From assembly GCA_031835245.1 (NCBI GenBank), contig JAVKOQ010000394.1, positions 1 through 44,238 of the forward strand: a DNA stretch of 44,238 nt, read 5' to 3'. Positions 10,249 through 20,625 of this stretch are shown one piece after another. How positions within the stretch are numbered: position 1 is the stretch's first letter; each line of letters opens with the position of its first letter. Below the pieces are notes generated by a model. It was given only the letters and a program-made list of their open reading frames with translations, made no database searches and was not told where the DNA came from. Source of the stretch: Balamuthia mandrillaris (lineage: Eukaryota > Discosea > Longamoebia > Balamuthiidae). A program made the translations under genes and the position numbers.

Positions 10249-11816
10249 AAGATGCAGCATCACGAAGAAGAGGAAGAAATCTTGAACACCAATAGAGACG
10301 AGAATGAGAGCGAGAACCTAAGAGTGGCCAAGAGGAGGAGGAGGAGGAAGAGGAAGAGAGCAGTGTAGGAGTGCCCCGTAAGAGGTTGGAAGCGACTTCT
10401 GACACGACTTCTGCCTCTCCCAAAACCACAACCTCTAGTCTCCGTGGCGAAGAAGAAGAAGAAGAAGAAGTCGATGGAAGAGCCAGGGAAGAGGAGGAAG
10501 AAGAACAACAACAGGAAGCACGAGACTCTGCTGACTCCCCGCAAGCCGCAAACCCGCGCAAGAGGAAGTTGGACCATGACAAGAAGGAAGGAGAGGAAGA
10601 AGACGCCAACGCGGAAGGTATGCCCGACAAGAAACGCTCACGGGACTGCTTCCGCTGTGGCGGATCCGGTCACGTCAAGGTGGAGTGCTCCTCCATGCCG
10701 GGTGCCATAGAAGACAAGGACGCCTTTGCTTGCTTCAAGTGCAACGGCAAGGGCCACTTTGCCAGGGATTGCCCCAACATCCGTGGCGATGTTTGCTATT
10801 GCTGCGGCATGCTTGGCCACCACGGCCTGGACTGTCCCTCCAACACGAAGAGGAAGGGTCCAGCGGCACGCCTCCGGTTCAGCCGCAGCTTTGCCGGTGG
10901 TGGTCCTTCTGGTTTGCCAATGATGGGTGGTGGTCATCCACGCTCTCACTATCCCTATGGGGCTGGTGGAGGGGGTTACTATCAAGGCGGCGGTGCTGCT
11001 GGTTATGGCGTTGGTGGTGGAGGAGCGGGCATGTACGGTGCTGGTGGTGGTGGGGGAATGTATGGAGGAGGAGGTGCAGCGGGTGGCGCTGCTGGTGGAG
11101 CAGACGGAGGAGGAGGTTATAATCCAGATTTGAGTGGAGCAACGTCAGCCTTGGCGGCTGCCTATAGTGCTGCCTACAACAGTGGCGACTTTTCAGCACT
11201 CTCAGCACTAAGCGGCTATGTGGCTGCCGGAAGTAATTATGGTGGAGGAGCAACAACCGGAGGCGCTTCTTCTTCCTACAACAACAATAACAACGCTGCC
11301 AGTAACTATGGTGGTAGCGGTGGTGCATCCTCATCTTCATCCTACGCAGCCGACATGTACGGACGAGCAATGGGATACGGCTCTGCAGGAACAGCCACAG
11401 GTCAAGATACCATGGGTTCTTCCCTTTACTCCGGTGGCGGCCTTGGAATGGGAATGGGATTAGGAATGGGAATGGGTGGAGGAGGGGGAGGTATGGGGCA
11501 CCATGGTGGAGCGGGCTGTTATAAGTGTGGAGATCCAAGGCACATTGCTCGGGATTGCTTCAACTTTGCGGCTGGCGGAGGTCCTGGTGGAAGAAGAACA
11601 GACGTGTGTTTCCGCTGCGGTGAGACGGGGCACTTTTTCCGAGACTGCAGGCTGGCGCAGGAGGCCCCACCCCCCGCCAGAGATGCTTGCTTCAAGTGTG
11701 GCCAGGCCGGACATTTCAGCAAGGACTGCATGGGACCGGATTATCGCGTGTGCTTTGTGTGTCACAAGCAAGGGCATGTGGCCAGGGCGTGCCCTGAGCA
11801 AGCTTCTCTTGCTTGA
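10249..11816 (+). CDS. CCHC zinc-knuckle protein, seven knuckles with Gly-rich insert
   Basis: A probable RNA- or ssDNA-binding protein of the CNBP/Gis2 type. It has seven C-x2-C-x4-H-x4-C knuckles: three at about residues 109-175 (CFRCGGSGHVKVEC, CFKCNGKGHFARDC, CYCCGMLGHHGLDC) and four at about 398-490. Between them lie some 200 residues of Gly/Tyr/Ala/Ser repeats, a typical disordered RNA-granule sequence. The N-terminus is acidic and basic low-complexity. The long frame has no ATG before residue MPDKK at 10620. Joining exon 1 (10249-10364) to exon 2 (10439-11816) through a 74-bp intron with a GTAGGA donor and CTCTAG acceptor gives an in-phase 497-residue protein starting at an ATG. That start is my best reading; initiation at 10620 remains possible. 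CNBP proteins normally have the same seven knuckles but no long Gly-rich separator. Confidence 0.82.
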
Positions 11817-11906
11817 TCACCTCTCTCTCTGTGTCATTGTACAGCATCCGTTTCCAAATGCTTACCCTTCCACTATTGAACAAGAAACAAAAGAAAAAAA
11901 AACACC

Positions 11907-12473
11907 TTACGTCACTTTGTTACTCTCTTCTTTCTTCTTGGCTGTCTTGGCCGCGGAAGTCTTATGCGCTTTGCCCCCGGTTGCTTTGGTTGGGTGTTGC
12001 TGCTTTGTATTATCGTCCTTTCCGTCGCTGTTGCTGCCCAAAGCGAAGACATAAAGCTCCTTCCGCGTGGCGCTGATGCCTTGGTTGTGTTTTGAGCTCA
12101 CCATCAGAATGGTAGGCAGGGCTCGTTTGTACCTGGCCAGTCCCATCTTAACGAGGTATGCTCTCCGCGCCAGTTCCAGCGGTTCCAACACGTCTACTTT
12201 CGTGAGCACCACTTGGAACCGTTGCCCAGCTCTGTAGAAAGGAGAACTCTTGTGTTAGCTGAAAGGAAGCATACAGCAGAAAAAGAAAAAATAAATAAGA
12301 GAACAAGAAAGCATGAAAAGATAGGAGAGTGGTTACTCTTGGAGCAACTGAATAAACTCAATGTCTGATGCTTTGAGCCCATGGCGAGCATCCACAAGCA
12401 GACATACCCGCTTGAGCGTATTGCGGGTGGTTAAATAGGCCCGCATCTATTTTGACGATATGCAATCAGTGAG

Positions 12474-12530
<57 letters not shown>

Positions 12531-13789
12531 CGAGAGAGAGCGAGAGAGAGAACGCGAAATCAAAACCATTTTCCGCCACTGCTCCATTTCTTGCTCCTGT
12601 GCAAAAGCAAAGCCATATCTGCTCAAAACAAACGTTAAAGAAGGTCGAATAACATATAACAGTTAATAAAACAATACCCAGGAAGATCCACCAAATAGAG
12701 CTTATCTTGCAAGTTATACCAGTTGATGCTCCTGGTGAGGCCTGGCTTGTCCGAGGTGCGAGCTCGCGCTTGTCCTGTTAGGGCATTAATGAAAGAAGAT
12801 TTGCCAACGTTACTTCGCCCTACAACAGAGAGTTTGGATGTGAGCGAGGTTCATTATGCAACGAACCGTTACACGATTTTTGTAAAAGCCAAAGGAATGA
12901 AGGCCATACCAACAACAGCAACCTCTGGTAATGTCTCTGGCAGAAAGGAGTCCTTTGTCTTAGCCGCTCCTACAAAGTTGAGCTTCCGCTCAAAGAACTT
13001 TGAATCATAAGGAACAGCAGCAATGGTCAGGGATGCAGAGCAGAAGCAACGGCGAGAAACGGGAAAAGAAAGAAATCGGGGAAAGGAGTACATGGCACAA
13101 CAAGGAAGAAAGAACGAGAATAGTACACTATCAGAAGGAGGTTTGACTCTCAGAAACTCAGGAGGAGGTGCTGTTGAGCTTCTTTGAATGCGTCGAGCAG
13201 GGTCGCGCCGCTTGCCAAGCCGATGCTTGTCGATGAACGCAAGCAACTGCTTGTCCAGTGGCACGTTTCTCAGCAACTGGTTCTTGCTCAGCGGCTGTCC
13301 GGTGTTGTGCACATCCGCGGCAGCTATTGCGGATGCCTCAGCGATGGTGATGGTAGGAGAAGAAGCCTTTACACTCACTGGATTCGTGGCAGCAGATCGT
13401 TTTTGGCGAAGATGCCATTGCTCCCGTAAGGCTGCTTGCAGACGCCGTTCCTGTCTCGGTGTACGGTACTTAAGGTTGGCCAGGGGGATGTAAACATCCG
13501 GTTTCTTATTATTTTCAGTCTCTCCAGAAGCAGCAATAGAAGCGGTGGAGCGTCTTTGAAGAGGCCTTTTGACTGTCGAGGTAGCAAAAGAGGAGCACGG
13601 CGCCACTACCGTCAGCTTCGAACCCAGCGTCGGTCCTGCTGAGAGCCTGCTTTTGCCTACCGCAAACAACAAAGTCAAAGCGGGAAGGCCTGCTCCTTGC
13701 GCTCTCCTCAAGTTGTGTGGATAGCAGGTTGGCCGGGAAAACAGGGGCGTCACGCCGGAGGAGAGAGAACCGACGGCGCGAGGCTTCAT
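11907..13789 (-). CDS. GTPBP8: EngB/YihA-type GTPase, mitochondrial (GTPBP8)
   Basis: A TRAFAC-class GTPase that in bacteria (YihA/EngB) assembles the large ribosomal subunit; the eukaryotic GTPBP8 does this in mitochondria. Six exons on the minus strand (13789-13127, 12997-12910, 12819-12678, 12618-12567, 12446-12337, 12231-11907) give 459 residues with all phases closing. G1 is GRSNVGKSS (about 251-259), preceded by the EngB hallmark [21 protein letters not shown] covers G2, DLPGYGFA is G3, TKVD is G4 and [10 protein letters not shown] is G5. About 220 residues rich in Arg, Ser and Ala precede the domain, a long extension with a likely mitochondrial presequence. The C-terminus is a Lys/Thr-rich tail. 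Intron 4 carries a CT microsatellite. A TGACGTCA palindrome sits 64 bp upstream of the ATG. Confidence 0.92.
12475..12551 (-). repeat. (CT)n microsatellite in GTPBP8 intron 4
   Basis: About 75 bp of GA on the plus strand, CT on the coding strand, with GAGC interruptions near one end. It lies between the exons encoding EQWRKM and [11 protein letters not shown]. Confidence 0.9.
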
Positions 13790-13852
13790 TCTTTCTCTCT
13801 CTTCTTTTACTTTGCTTTCTTTTTTTTTTTTGTTGAGCACCACATTAGAAAC

Positions 13853-13860
13853 TGACGTCA
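13853..13860. promoter_or_regulatory. TGACGTCA palindrome (CRE-like)
   Basis: An exact copy in the 85-bp gap between the GTPBP8 start codon (64 bp away) and the stop codon of the rhomboid gene. Confidence 0.5.
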
Positions 13861-13874
13861 TGAATGTACATTTT

Positions 13875-15235
13875 TTATTTATTGTCGACAGCGAATAAGG
13901 GCGCTTCTCGTGTCGACCCATTAGATGAGGTGCTCGACTTTTGCTTGGCTGCTGCTGTTGTTTTGTTGTTGTTGTTGTTGTTGTTGCTCTTTTCCTCTGT
14001 TGTTGTGGCTTCTGCTTCTGCCTCTGCCTCTTCGTCTTCTTCTTGCTGATGCAGCAAAGAAGGTTGATGCTCATAGTAGTAACCAAGCCTTTGCCCGTCT
14101 CCACGGAACCGTGACTGAATGAGTTGGTTTTAGTGAGGGTTTTGGAAAAAAAAAATGAAGAGAACAACGTACAATAGGTGCAAAGAAGTTGCGAAAGTTG
14201 GACCAAACAGTTGACCCGGTGGAGGAAGAGTGGCCGGTGGTGTTATTACTTATGATTGGAAGGACAGAAGCGCTGCCATCGGCGTTCCTACACTTTCTCC
14301 ATTCCACCGCTCGTCCTTCATCAGCAGTAGGACATGCCACAATGCTGAGCCAAGAAGAAGATGATGGTGGTGGCGAAGTTGTTGACACAGATAACGACGT
14401 CTCCAGAGAAGAAAATGTGGCTGCACTTGGCCGCATTATGTCCAACCATCCCCATATATCTGATCGTTGAAGAGTGATATAAGATCGCTATCATAAGAAA
14501 AGGAGGAGGAAACACAAACACAAATAGCCAACAATAATGCCAGATAAATGTCCAAGCAACGATGCCCTTGGAAATAGTAACTGCATCACCACTAACAAAA
14601 TCCAGGGATAGAGCTTGCTGGGCACCTCTATCATACCAAACAGTCTATTGTGATTTAACATGTGGTTCAGTGGCAGTTGTCTCTTACATGGGAGAGAAAG
14701 AAGAAGAACGAGAACGAGAACGAGAACGAGAACGAGAACGAGAACGAGAACAACAAACAAGAGAGAGAGAGAGAGAGAGAGAGAGGAATGACTTGGTGGA
14801 GTTGGAAGCAAGGCTGCTATTTTGGCGGAGGACAAGAAGAGCAAAAAGAACCGCAGAGAGACCAGCGCTGCACGTCCTGTATGGTACAAAGCCAAACATA
14901 TCGGCTGAGCCACTGTAGTGAAGCATCGTCGCAATCACTTTCGCAAAAAAAAATGTGAGAAGAGAAGCAAAAAAAAATAATGAGGCAGATGGACAGATAT
15001 ATACCCAAGTGGAGCAACTGGGAAAGAAAAGCAAAGCAACAAACAATGTCATAAAAGAAGGTGATGGAGCCCACTTTGTTCTCGATGGGAGGAGCCAACG
15101 CTTGAAACGCCAGCAGGTTGAGCACGATGTGCAAAAAGCTCAGGTGGAGGAAATTGGCGGTCAGCAATCTGTACACTGTGCGTCGTTGGGGTTTGGGTTT
15201 AGTAAAATTTGGAGATAGAAAGAAGGTGGAGCAAG

Positions 15236-15271
<36 letters not shown>

Positions 15272-15531
15272 GAGGCAAGGAGCAAGGGTATCAAACGCTG
15301 ATATTTGTGAAGGATGACCGCAGGACTGTTGCATAGAGCTGACAAAAGGCTGTTGGATGGGAAGCTAAGCATGCACATCACATCGTAGCAGTACAAAGCC
15401 AAACAAAGAAGGGTCACCGCTCGTGTGGTGAGCGGCAACCGCATAAACCAGGCCTTGGCTTGAGCCCCCACCGCGTCGGTCATCTCCGTTTGTCCCTTGC
15501 TTCTTTCTATTAGTGTCGACGGATGCATCAT
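13875..15531 (-). CDS. Rbd2-type rhomboid protease with C-terminal SHP box
   Basis: An intramembrane serine protease, probably of the Golgi/ER. Exons on the minus strand are 15531-15297, 15175-15005, 14937-14793, 14644-14520, 14459-14173 and 14114-13875; all phases close, giving 400 residues. Membrane segments are visible at about residues 33-55, in ANFLHLSFLHIVLNLLAFQA, and in three or more later stretches. The catalytic serine lies in SAGLSAVLF (about 163) and the histidine in LLGHLSGIIVGYL (about 216). Both active-site residues are therefore present, unlike in derlins and other pseudo-rhomboids. The long cytosolic tail ends in a Ser/Thr-rich region, then FRGDGQRLG (about 324-332), then an acidic and Asn-rich end. 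FxGxGxxLG is the SHP box through which Cdc48/p97 is bound; fission-yeast Rbd2 is known to use one. Introns 1 and 3 carry CT-rich repeats. Confidence 0.85.
14705..14786 (-). repeat. TTCTCG and CT repeats in rhomboid intron 3
   Basis: On the plus strand this is about seven GAACGA-type hexamers followed by a (GA)n run; on the coding strand it is pyrimidine-rich. It lies between the exon with the catalytic serine and the exon with the catalytic histidine. Confidence 0.88.
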
Positions 15532-15706
15532 TTCTGCATTACGTCAGTCTCCCTTTAAGATCGCTGAGAAAGGATAATTCATGACGTGTTTCAACAATGG
15601 GAACGTTAAGGGAACCCCAACAGCAAAGAAGAAACTGAGCTAGATCTCGCTGTATCCTGTTGCCTGCCCAACAACAACAACAGAACACTAAGGGGATAAT
15701 AACAAA
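15532..15706. promoter_or_regulatory. Divergent promoter region rhomboid / small Cys-rich gene
   Basis: These 175 bp lie between the two start codons. The stretch contains TTACGTCA at 15539-15546, one base from the CRE-like palindrome, and TGACGTGT at 15582-15589. Confidence 0.4.
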
Positions 15707-15952
15707 ATGAGCAAGCTTCCCACCAAACAGCAGTACACCAACGTCACGGAACAGCACGCGGGGCATTGGTGTTACCACGACGATGACTGCTGGTGCGGCA
15801 TGGGCTCCAATCATTGCAACCGAGGGAGCTACGTGTGGTCCTGCTGCGGAGCCTGCGAGAAAAACACCAAGTGCACCAACGCACAGACGCACCCCTCCCA
15901 CTGGTCCCAACCTGGCCACATGGCATGGCGCAGAAACTATCCATCCCTGTGA
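15707..15952 (+). CDS. Small Cys/His/Trp-rich protein, 81 aa
   Basis: A single-exon frame with an ATG and a C/G-biased third codon position like its neighbours. It encodes eight cysteines, seven histidines and five tryptophans in 81 residues. The core includes HWCYHDDDCWCGMG, then SYVWSCCGAC and HPSHWSQ. Several C-x-C, C-C and H-x-x-H arrangements suggest zinc binding. The W-S-C-C step followed by Cys and His-Pro recalls the CHORD zinc domain, but spacing and order differ, so I do not assign it there. There is no signal peptide or membrane segment. The opposite strand is also open here, but its product is a plain hydrophobic mix without a family match. Function unknown. Confidence 0.55.
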   Translation: MSKLPTKQQYTNVTEQHAGHWCYHDDDCWCGMGSNHCNRGSYVWSCCGACEKNTKCTNAQTHPSHWSQPGHMAWRRNYPSL

Positions 15953-16135
15953 TGCCCTTTTGTTGCTATTATAGTAGTTCAAAACAACGAAATGTAAAAA
16001 ATGATAAAAGTGGTATTGTTTTTTCTTCAAAAAAAGTTGGGCAACTACTATGTGCAGCTTTGGCAAAGGTAGAGAAAGGAAGGGCTACTATGTACAGGGG
16101 CTTTGAAATGAAGGAGGAAAGAAGAGAAAGAGAGC

Positions 16136-17294
16136 TTATCCACAACAACTCCATGAGCTGGCGTCAGGTTGGTTCGTGTTGGCTTCGATTCTGAGGGACC
16201 CGTTGTCATACTGTTGCGCCTCCAAGTTGCTTTGTTTGGGCAACGCTTGTGCTGCAGCAAACAGATGTACAACGTAAGGAGCGAGCAGGAGGAGAGAGGA
16301 GGAGCGGAGAAAGAGAGAGCGAACCTATGGCAAGAAAGAGTTCGTTAACGTTCTCAGCGGTCTTGGCAGAGGTCTCCAGAAAAAGAAGACCCTCTTGCTT
16401 GGCGTACTCTTTGCCCTCAGCAAAACTGACTTGCCTGGCTTGCTCCAAGTCGTTCTTATTGCCAGCCAGAGCTATGATCATGTCCCTGTTTTCCTGTGAT
16501 TTCAACTCTCTGACCCAGCTCTTGGCAGCTTCAAAGGAGGATCTGCTGTCAATGGAATACACCACTATCGCCGCTTGTGCTCCTCTAAATGTGCGTGAGA
16601 GCATTAAAAAAATAACAAGGAAGCGGATAGAAGTATCAGAGAGTGGAAAACACGAACCTATAATACATGGGCGCCAGACTGTGATATCTTTCTTGCCCAG
16701 CGGTATCTTTTTTTCAAAAAAAGAAAAAATGAGAGAGGGAGAAGGAGAAGGAGAAGGAGAAGGAGAAGGAGAAGGAGAAGGAGAAGGAGAAGGAGAAGGA
16801 GAAGGAGAAGGGGAGGAGAAGGAGAAGGAGAAGGAGAAGGAGAAGGAGAAGGAGAAGGAGAAGGAGAAGGAGAAGGAGAAGGAGAAGGAGAAGGAGACAA
16901 AGTGGTAATGATTCCATACCCCATATTTCAAATTTAACTGTTAAATCGTTAACACAAACGGTCTGTTGCGTGGTTACACAGGAGGAATGAGTTAGGCACG
17001 AACAACGACAAACAACAGAACAAGTCTACAAAACCTGTGTCAAAAAGGCAGCCCCAATGGTGCTTTCTTGGTCCTCTATAAACTTGCCCTTCACGAATCG
17101 AACGACCAACGTCGACTTACTTTCACGAGGATAAACACCACGTCAGCAAAAAGAAGAAAGAACGAAAGAAAGAGAGCAGAAGGACAAAGGAACAAAGCCT
17201 GGAAAGAAAGGAGAGAAGGGGACGAAAGAATGGAAACCAACCCAACTCCGGCCTGGCCCAACAGCACCAACTTATACTGCCATATCCTGTTCAT
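16136..17294 (-). CDS. Rab5-family small GTPase, 201 aa
   Basis: A membrane-trafficking GTPase of early endosomes. Six exons on the minus strand (17294-17242, 17119-17035, 16962-16920, 16706-16658, 16584-16325, 16251-16136) close in phase. The P-loop is GQAGVGKST (13-21). Switch I ends in [13 protein letters not shown], the Rab5/Rab22 effector signature. Switch II is [20 protein letters not shown], with the glutamine needed for hydrolysis at about 65. NKND (119-122) and ETSAKT complete the G motifs. The protein ends SSWSCCG, giving two adjacent cysteines one residue from the end for geranylgeranylation; animal Rab5 usually ends CCxN or similar. GAQAAIVVY favours Rab5 over Rab22. Intron 3 carries a (TTCTCC)n repeat on the coding strand. 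It is divergent from the Rap-GAP gene. Confidence 0.92.
16736..16897 (-). repeat. (TTCTCC)n hexanucleotide array in Rab5 intron 3
   Basis: About 26 near-perfect GGAGAA units on the plus strand (TTCTCC on the coding strand) lie just inside the intron upstream of the exon encoding [10 protein letters not shown]. One unit is altered near 16810. Long antisense reading frames of Ser/Phe, Ser/Pro or Leu across it are artefacts of the array. Confidence 0.93.
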
Positions 17295-17760
17295 TCTTCT
17301 TTCTTGTGTTTTACTCCTCCTCTCAAAAACCAAAACTGTAGTATACCACCTGCGGAAAATAATAATAATAATATATTTTTTTTTGTTCTCAACTTTTCCC
17401 ACCACGAAAAAAAGAGTAGCGGAGGGTCCCCCCCCCCGCAAGACAGTCCCAACTTCTTCTTTGCCACCAACCAAACAAACGCCTCGCAGCGAATAACTCC
17501 CCTTTTTCTTCCCGAAATTCGGAGGGGAGGGCACAGAAAGCTTCTTTTTTTTGTCGATAGTTTCACACCGAATTTTCCTTAAAGAACCCTCAGGCTTGGA
17601 CGAAATTTCTCCGCACCAGAGTAGGAGGCGATTGGTTGAAAAAACTCCGTATAAAAACAAAAAAAGCGGCGCCGTTTCGCACAGGTTTTGGTCAGAAACC
17701 GTTGAAAAGGAGAAGAGAGGTTGGTCCCAACAAAGGAAGGAAGAGGGTGAAGGATAGAGC
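17295..17760. promoter_or_regulatory. Divergent intergenic region Rab5 / Rap-GAP
   Basis: These 466 bp lie between start codons, with an AAT-trinucleotide run near 17360, poly-C near 17430 and poly-A/T runs. I see no coding sequence and no TGACGTCA palindrome. Confidence 0.45.
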
Positions 17761-19905
17761 ATGGCTCGTATCGTGCATCCCTCCGTTGGTTATCGGATCG
17801 AAGGAGGAGGAAGGGACCTGGAGGATGAAGAGTGTGGAGGGGGTGCAAGTTCTTCCGCCTCGGAAAAGTATATCGATGAGGTACCGATCAACTTTACTAG
17901 GCCGAAGGTTGACAGAGCTAATCTGAGTCTTTCTTCTGGTGTTAAGGTATTTGACTTGGCAGATAACGACGTTCGGTTCTACAAAGAGAATTTTTTGGAT
18001 AAAGGTTTGGAGGCCGCTCTATGAAAAATCATAAACTCCAACCACCTCTGATCTGTCTGTTATTCCCTTGATCCTTTACCACATAGGCCCCCACATGACA
18101 TATCTTTGTAAAGACTCGGACATAGGACCGGCAGCGTTATCCGTGATCTTTGATGAGGAGGAGAAAGAATATGTGTGCATGTCTCGCACATGTAGGGTAA
18201 GTAATTGTCTTACCCGAAGAAGAAAGGCGAAGTTAACGTGGAGGTGCTTGCCTTGCAGGGTACACAACGAATTCGAGTTCCAAGTTCTAAAGTGAAAGTG
18301 GCGTGGTGGCGCAAACTGTTCCACTTGGGTCCTTCAACCGCAGACGTGGTTCGAGCAGTGGACTCAACACTTCCAGCTTCCAGGATGAAGCTCTGCTCTA
18401 ATCCAAATGTGACTGATAAACTTCTGGAAATTGAGGAGAAGCAAAGCATAAAAGGATTCAAATTTGGCATCTTATACGCGCAGGAGGGTCAAACCAAAGA
18501 GGAAGAAATGTTTGCGAACGGTAACCGTGTTGCCTATTGTGTTTTTGTTTTTTGTTTTTGTTTTTGTTGTTTTTTGTTTTTTTATCTCTTTGTTTTTTTC
18601 GTTTTTTCGTTTTTACGGTTTTTGGTTTACTTAGCTTCTCCTTTGCAGTCGACACAAGCGAGGAGTTTGAAGAATTCTTGGACTTCATAGGGGACAGGGT
18701 GCAGTTAAATGGGTGGGGCAATTTCAGAGCTGGACTAGACGTCCGGAGTATGCTACCCTTTCCTCTTCATTGATTATTTTGTCAGCTGTTCTTAATGTGG
18801 TGTTCAATGAAACAAGATGGCACGACTGGTACTCACGGCCTTTACATCAAATGGAATAATAATGAGATCATGTACCACGTATCCACAATGCTTCCCTACA
18901 ATCCTTTAGACAAGCAGCAGGTGTGTTGCTCCGCCCTCTCCGTCGCTCTCTCTTCTCTTCCCTTCTCTTCATCGTTCTCTTCTCTTCTCTTCTCTTCTCT
19001 TCATCGTTCTCTTCTCTTCATCGTTCTCTCTCTCTTCTCTTCATCGTTCTCTTCTCTTCATCGTTCTCTTCATCGTTCTCTTCTTCTTCATCGTTCTCTT
19101 CTCTTCGTCGTTCTCTCTCTTTCTTCATCGTTCTCTTCTCTTCTTCTCTCTTCTCTTCTCTTCTCTTCTCTTTCTTCTCTTCTCTTCTCTTCTCTTCTCT
19201 TCTCTTCTCTTCTCTTCTCTTCTCTTCGTCGTTCTCTTCTCTTCTCTTCTCTTCTCTTCTCTTTTCTTCTCTTTTCTTCCTCCTTTCTATCTGCGTGCTT
19301 TCTCTCCATCTCTCTACCGTCATCTTGGAAGTCCAACAACATGCTTACAAATCTGAACCAGCTGGAGCGGAAAAGACACATTGGCAACGATATAGTGGTA
19401 ATAGTGTGGCAGGATGGAGACACAGTGTACAGACCCACCACCATCAGCTCGCGCCAAGTCCGTATCCTTTTTCTTTTTCAGTGCTTGCAAACATTGGAAT
19501 CAGGCGTATTCTTCTCCCTTGTTTTCTCTTTAACCAGCAGCATACGCAGACGTAGCATTTGTTATAAAAGCAGTTGTGATGGAGGACGAACCAGAAGAAA
19601 CCTACTATCGAATGGCTGTGGTTTCAAAAGATGGAGTACCACCATTCGGCCCAGAGATGGACCCGGATGCTGTCTTCAAGAAAGGGGAAGAGTTTAAGGA
19701 GTTTTTCTACACCAAACGTACGCTCCTTGTTCTTGTTGTTGGAGTACTTGGATAGTGAGGGATGGAGGCTAACAACATTCCATTAAAAACACACGATGCA
19801 GTACTCAACGCAGAGAAGGCCAGTTACGATGCGCCCATTCTGGAAAACAAGCTCACGCGAACACGAACTGCATTGTTGAAGGACTTGGCGGAAACTTTCC
19901 TTTAG
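17761..19905 (+). CDS. Rap-GAP domain protein, 399 aa
   Basis: A GTPase-activating protein for Rap-type small GTPases. Eight exons (17761-18004, 18087-18196, 18259-18520, 18649-18747, 18817-18920, 19362-19461, 19541-19717, 19802-19905) sum to 400 codons. The domain runs from about residue 170 (KFGILYAQEGQTKEEEMFAN) through EEFLDFIGDRVQLNGW, TTGTHGLYIKWNNNEIMYHV and STMLPYNPLDKQQLERKRHI. The catalytic asparagine lies in HIGNDIVVIVWQ (about 282), matching the Asn thumb of mammalian Rap1GAP. The end (VPPFGPEMDPDAVFKKGEEF) also matches Rap1GAP, so the protein is a stand-alone GAP with about 150 residues in front and no GoLoco motif that I can see. Intron 5 is a 441-bp CT-rich repeat. Confidence 0.93.
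18921..19361 (+). repeat. CT-rich composite microsatellite in Rap-GAP intron 5
   Basis: From about 18940 to 19290 the intron is TCTTC/CTCTT repeat with about ten interruptions of the form TTCATCGTTCTC or TTCGTCGTTCTC. This is the same composition and interruption unit as PREP intron 7. Confidence 0.9.
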
Positions 19906-20625
19906 GACTTTATTTTCATTGTTGTTACCCGGCCATGCGAAGATCTCTGTTGTTTTTCTTTCTTTTTTGAGATGAACGCTTCTCCCCGGACCAATCAAAC
20001 AAGGCATGCCTTTGGTACACATTTTTATCAGATGAGGATGGATTTTCTTTCACTTGTCGGTCAGCCACCTGCCTGGTCACCGTAGTCCCTTGCGTGCAAC
20101 ATACATACCCAAGTCGGGCAGCGTGCAGTAAAGATAAAGAAGCACAACCGAAAAGGTCCGTCAAAAGCGTTACAGCGTAACTTTGCCTGCTTTTTACAAT
20201 TTTTCCGGTGCAGTCCGCCACCCTTACGTGTATTGGCAGTCACGTTGCGGCCAGCAGCAAATACCCAGCAAGGCGTGTTATGGGAGAGAATGTCCAAAAC
20301 GGGCCATTCTTGGTCCGCTCGCTTCTGAAATTCTATTGGTCGATACAGCATCATTAATGCAATGAAACCAATGCTTAATCAAATAACCCCATAGATTGCT
20401 AATAAATTGAGGTAACGCGTTGCCTCCATTTTTTTTCCCAACAGAAAACATTTCAGCGTTTTTTTCATCACCTTTCTTTTTCTCCAAACCTTACACACAC
20501 ACAGCCCAACTGCCCCCCTCCCCCTTATACGCTGTACCACTATAATTTTTTTTAAAAGGGGAGTTTTTTTTTTTTCGTTGGAAGCAAACCGTACACCGCT
20601 CTATTGTGTTATAAAATTTTTAAGG
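19906..20625. other. Intergenic region, no gene seen
   Basis: These 720 bp lie between the Rap-GAP stop and the secreted-protein start. Only short unsupported frames are present. Poly-C and poly-T runs and an AT-rich patch near 20540-20560 lie close to the downstream start and probably belong to its promoter. Confidence 0.5.

Noticed and set aside
10249-10371. Frameshift or sequencing error at the start of the zinc-knuckle gene
   Set aside because: A 74-bp GT-AG intron (10365-10438) restores phase without invoking an error.
10879-11538. 219-codon His/Leu-rich minus-strand frame
   Set aside because: It lies antisense to the Gly-rich part of the zinc-knuckle gene; Gly codons in reverse give Pro/His/Leu.
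15539-16066. 175-codon minus-strand frame opposite the small Cys-rich gene
   Set aside because: Its composition looks like the reverse of a GC-biased gene, with no recognisable domain, while the plus strand has the non-random Cys/His/Trp pattern.
16206-16931. Antisense-looking Ser-Phe and Ser-Pro repeat proteins at the Rab5 locus
   Set aside because: The repeats are the hexamer array inside Rab5 intron 3; only the Rab5 exons have family support.
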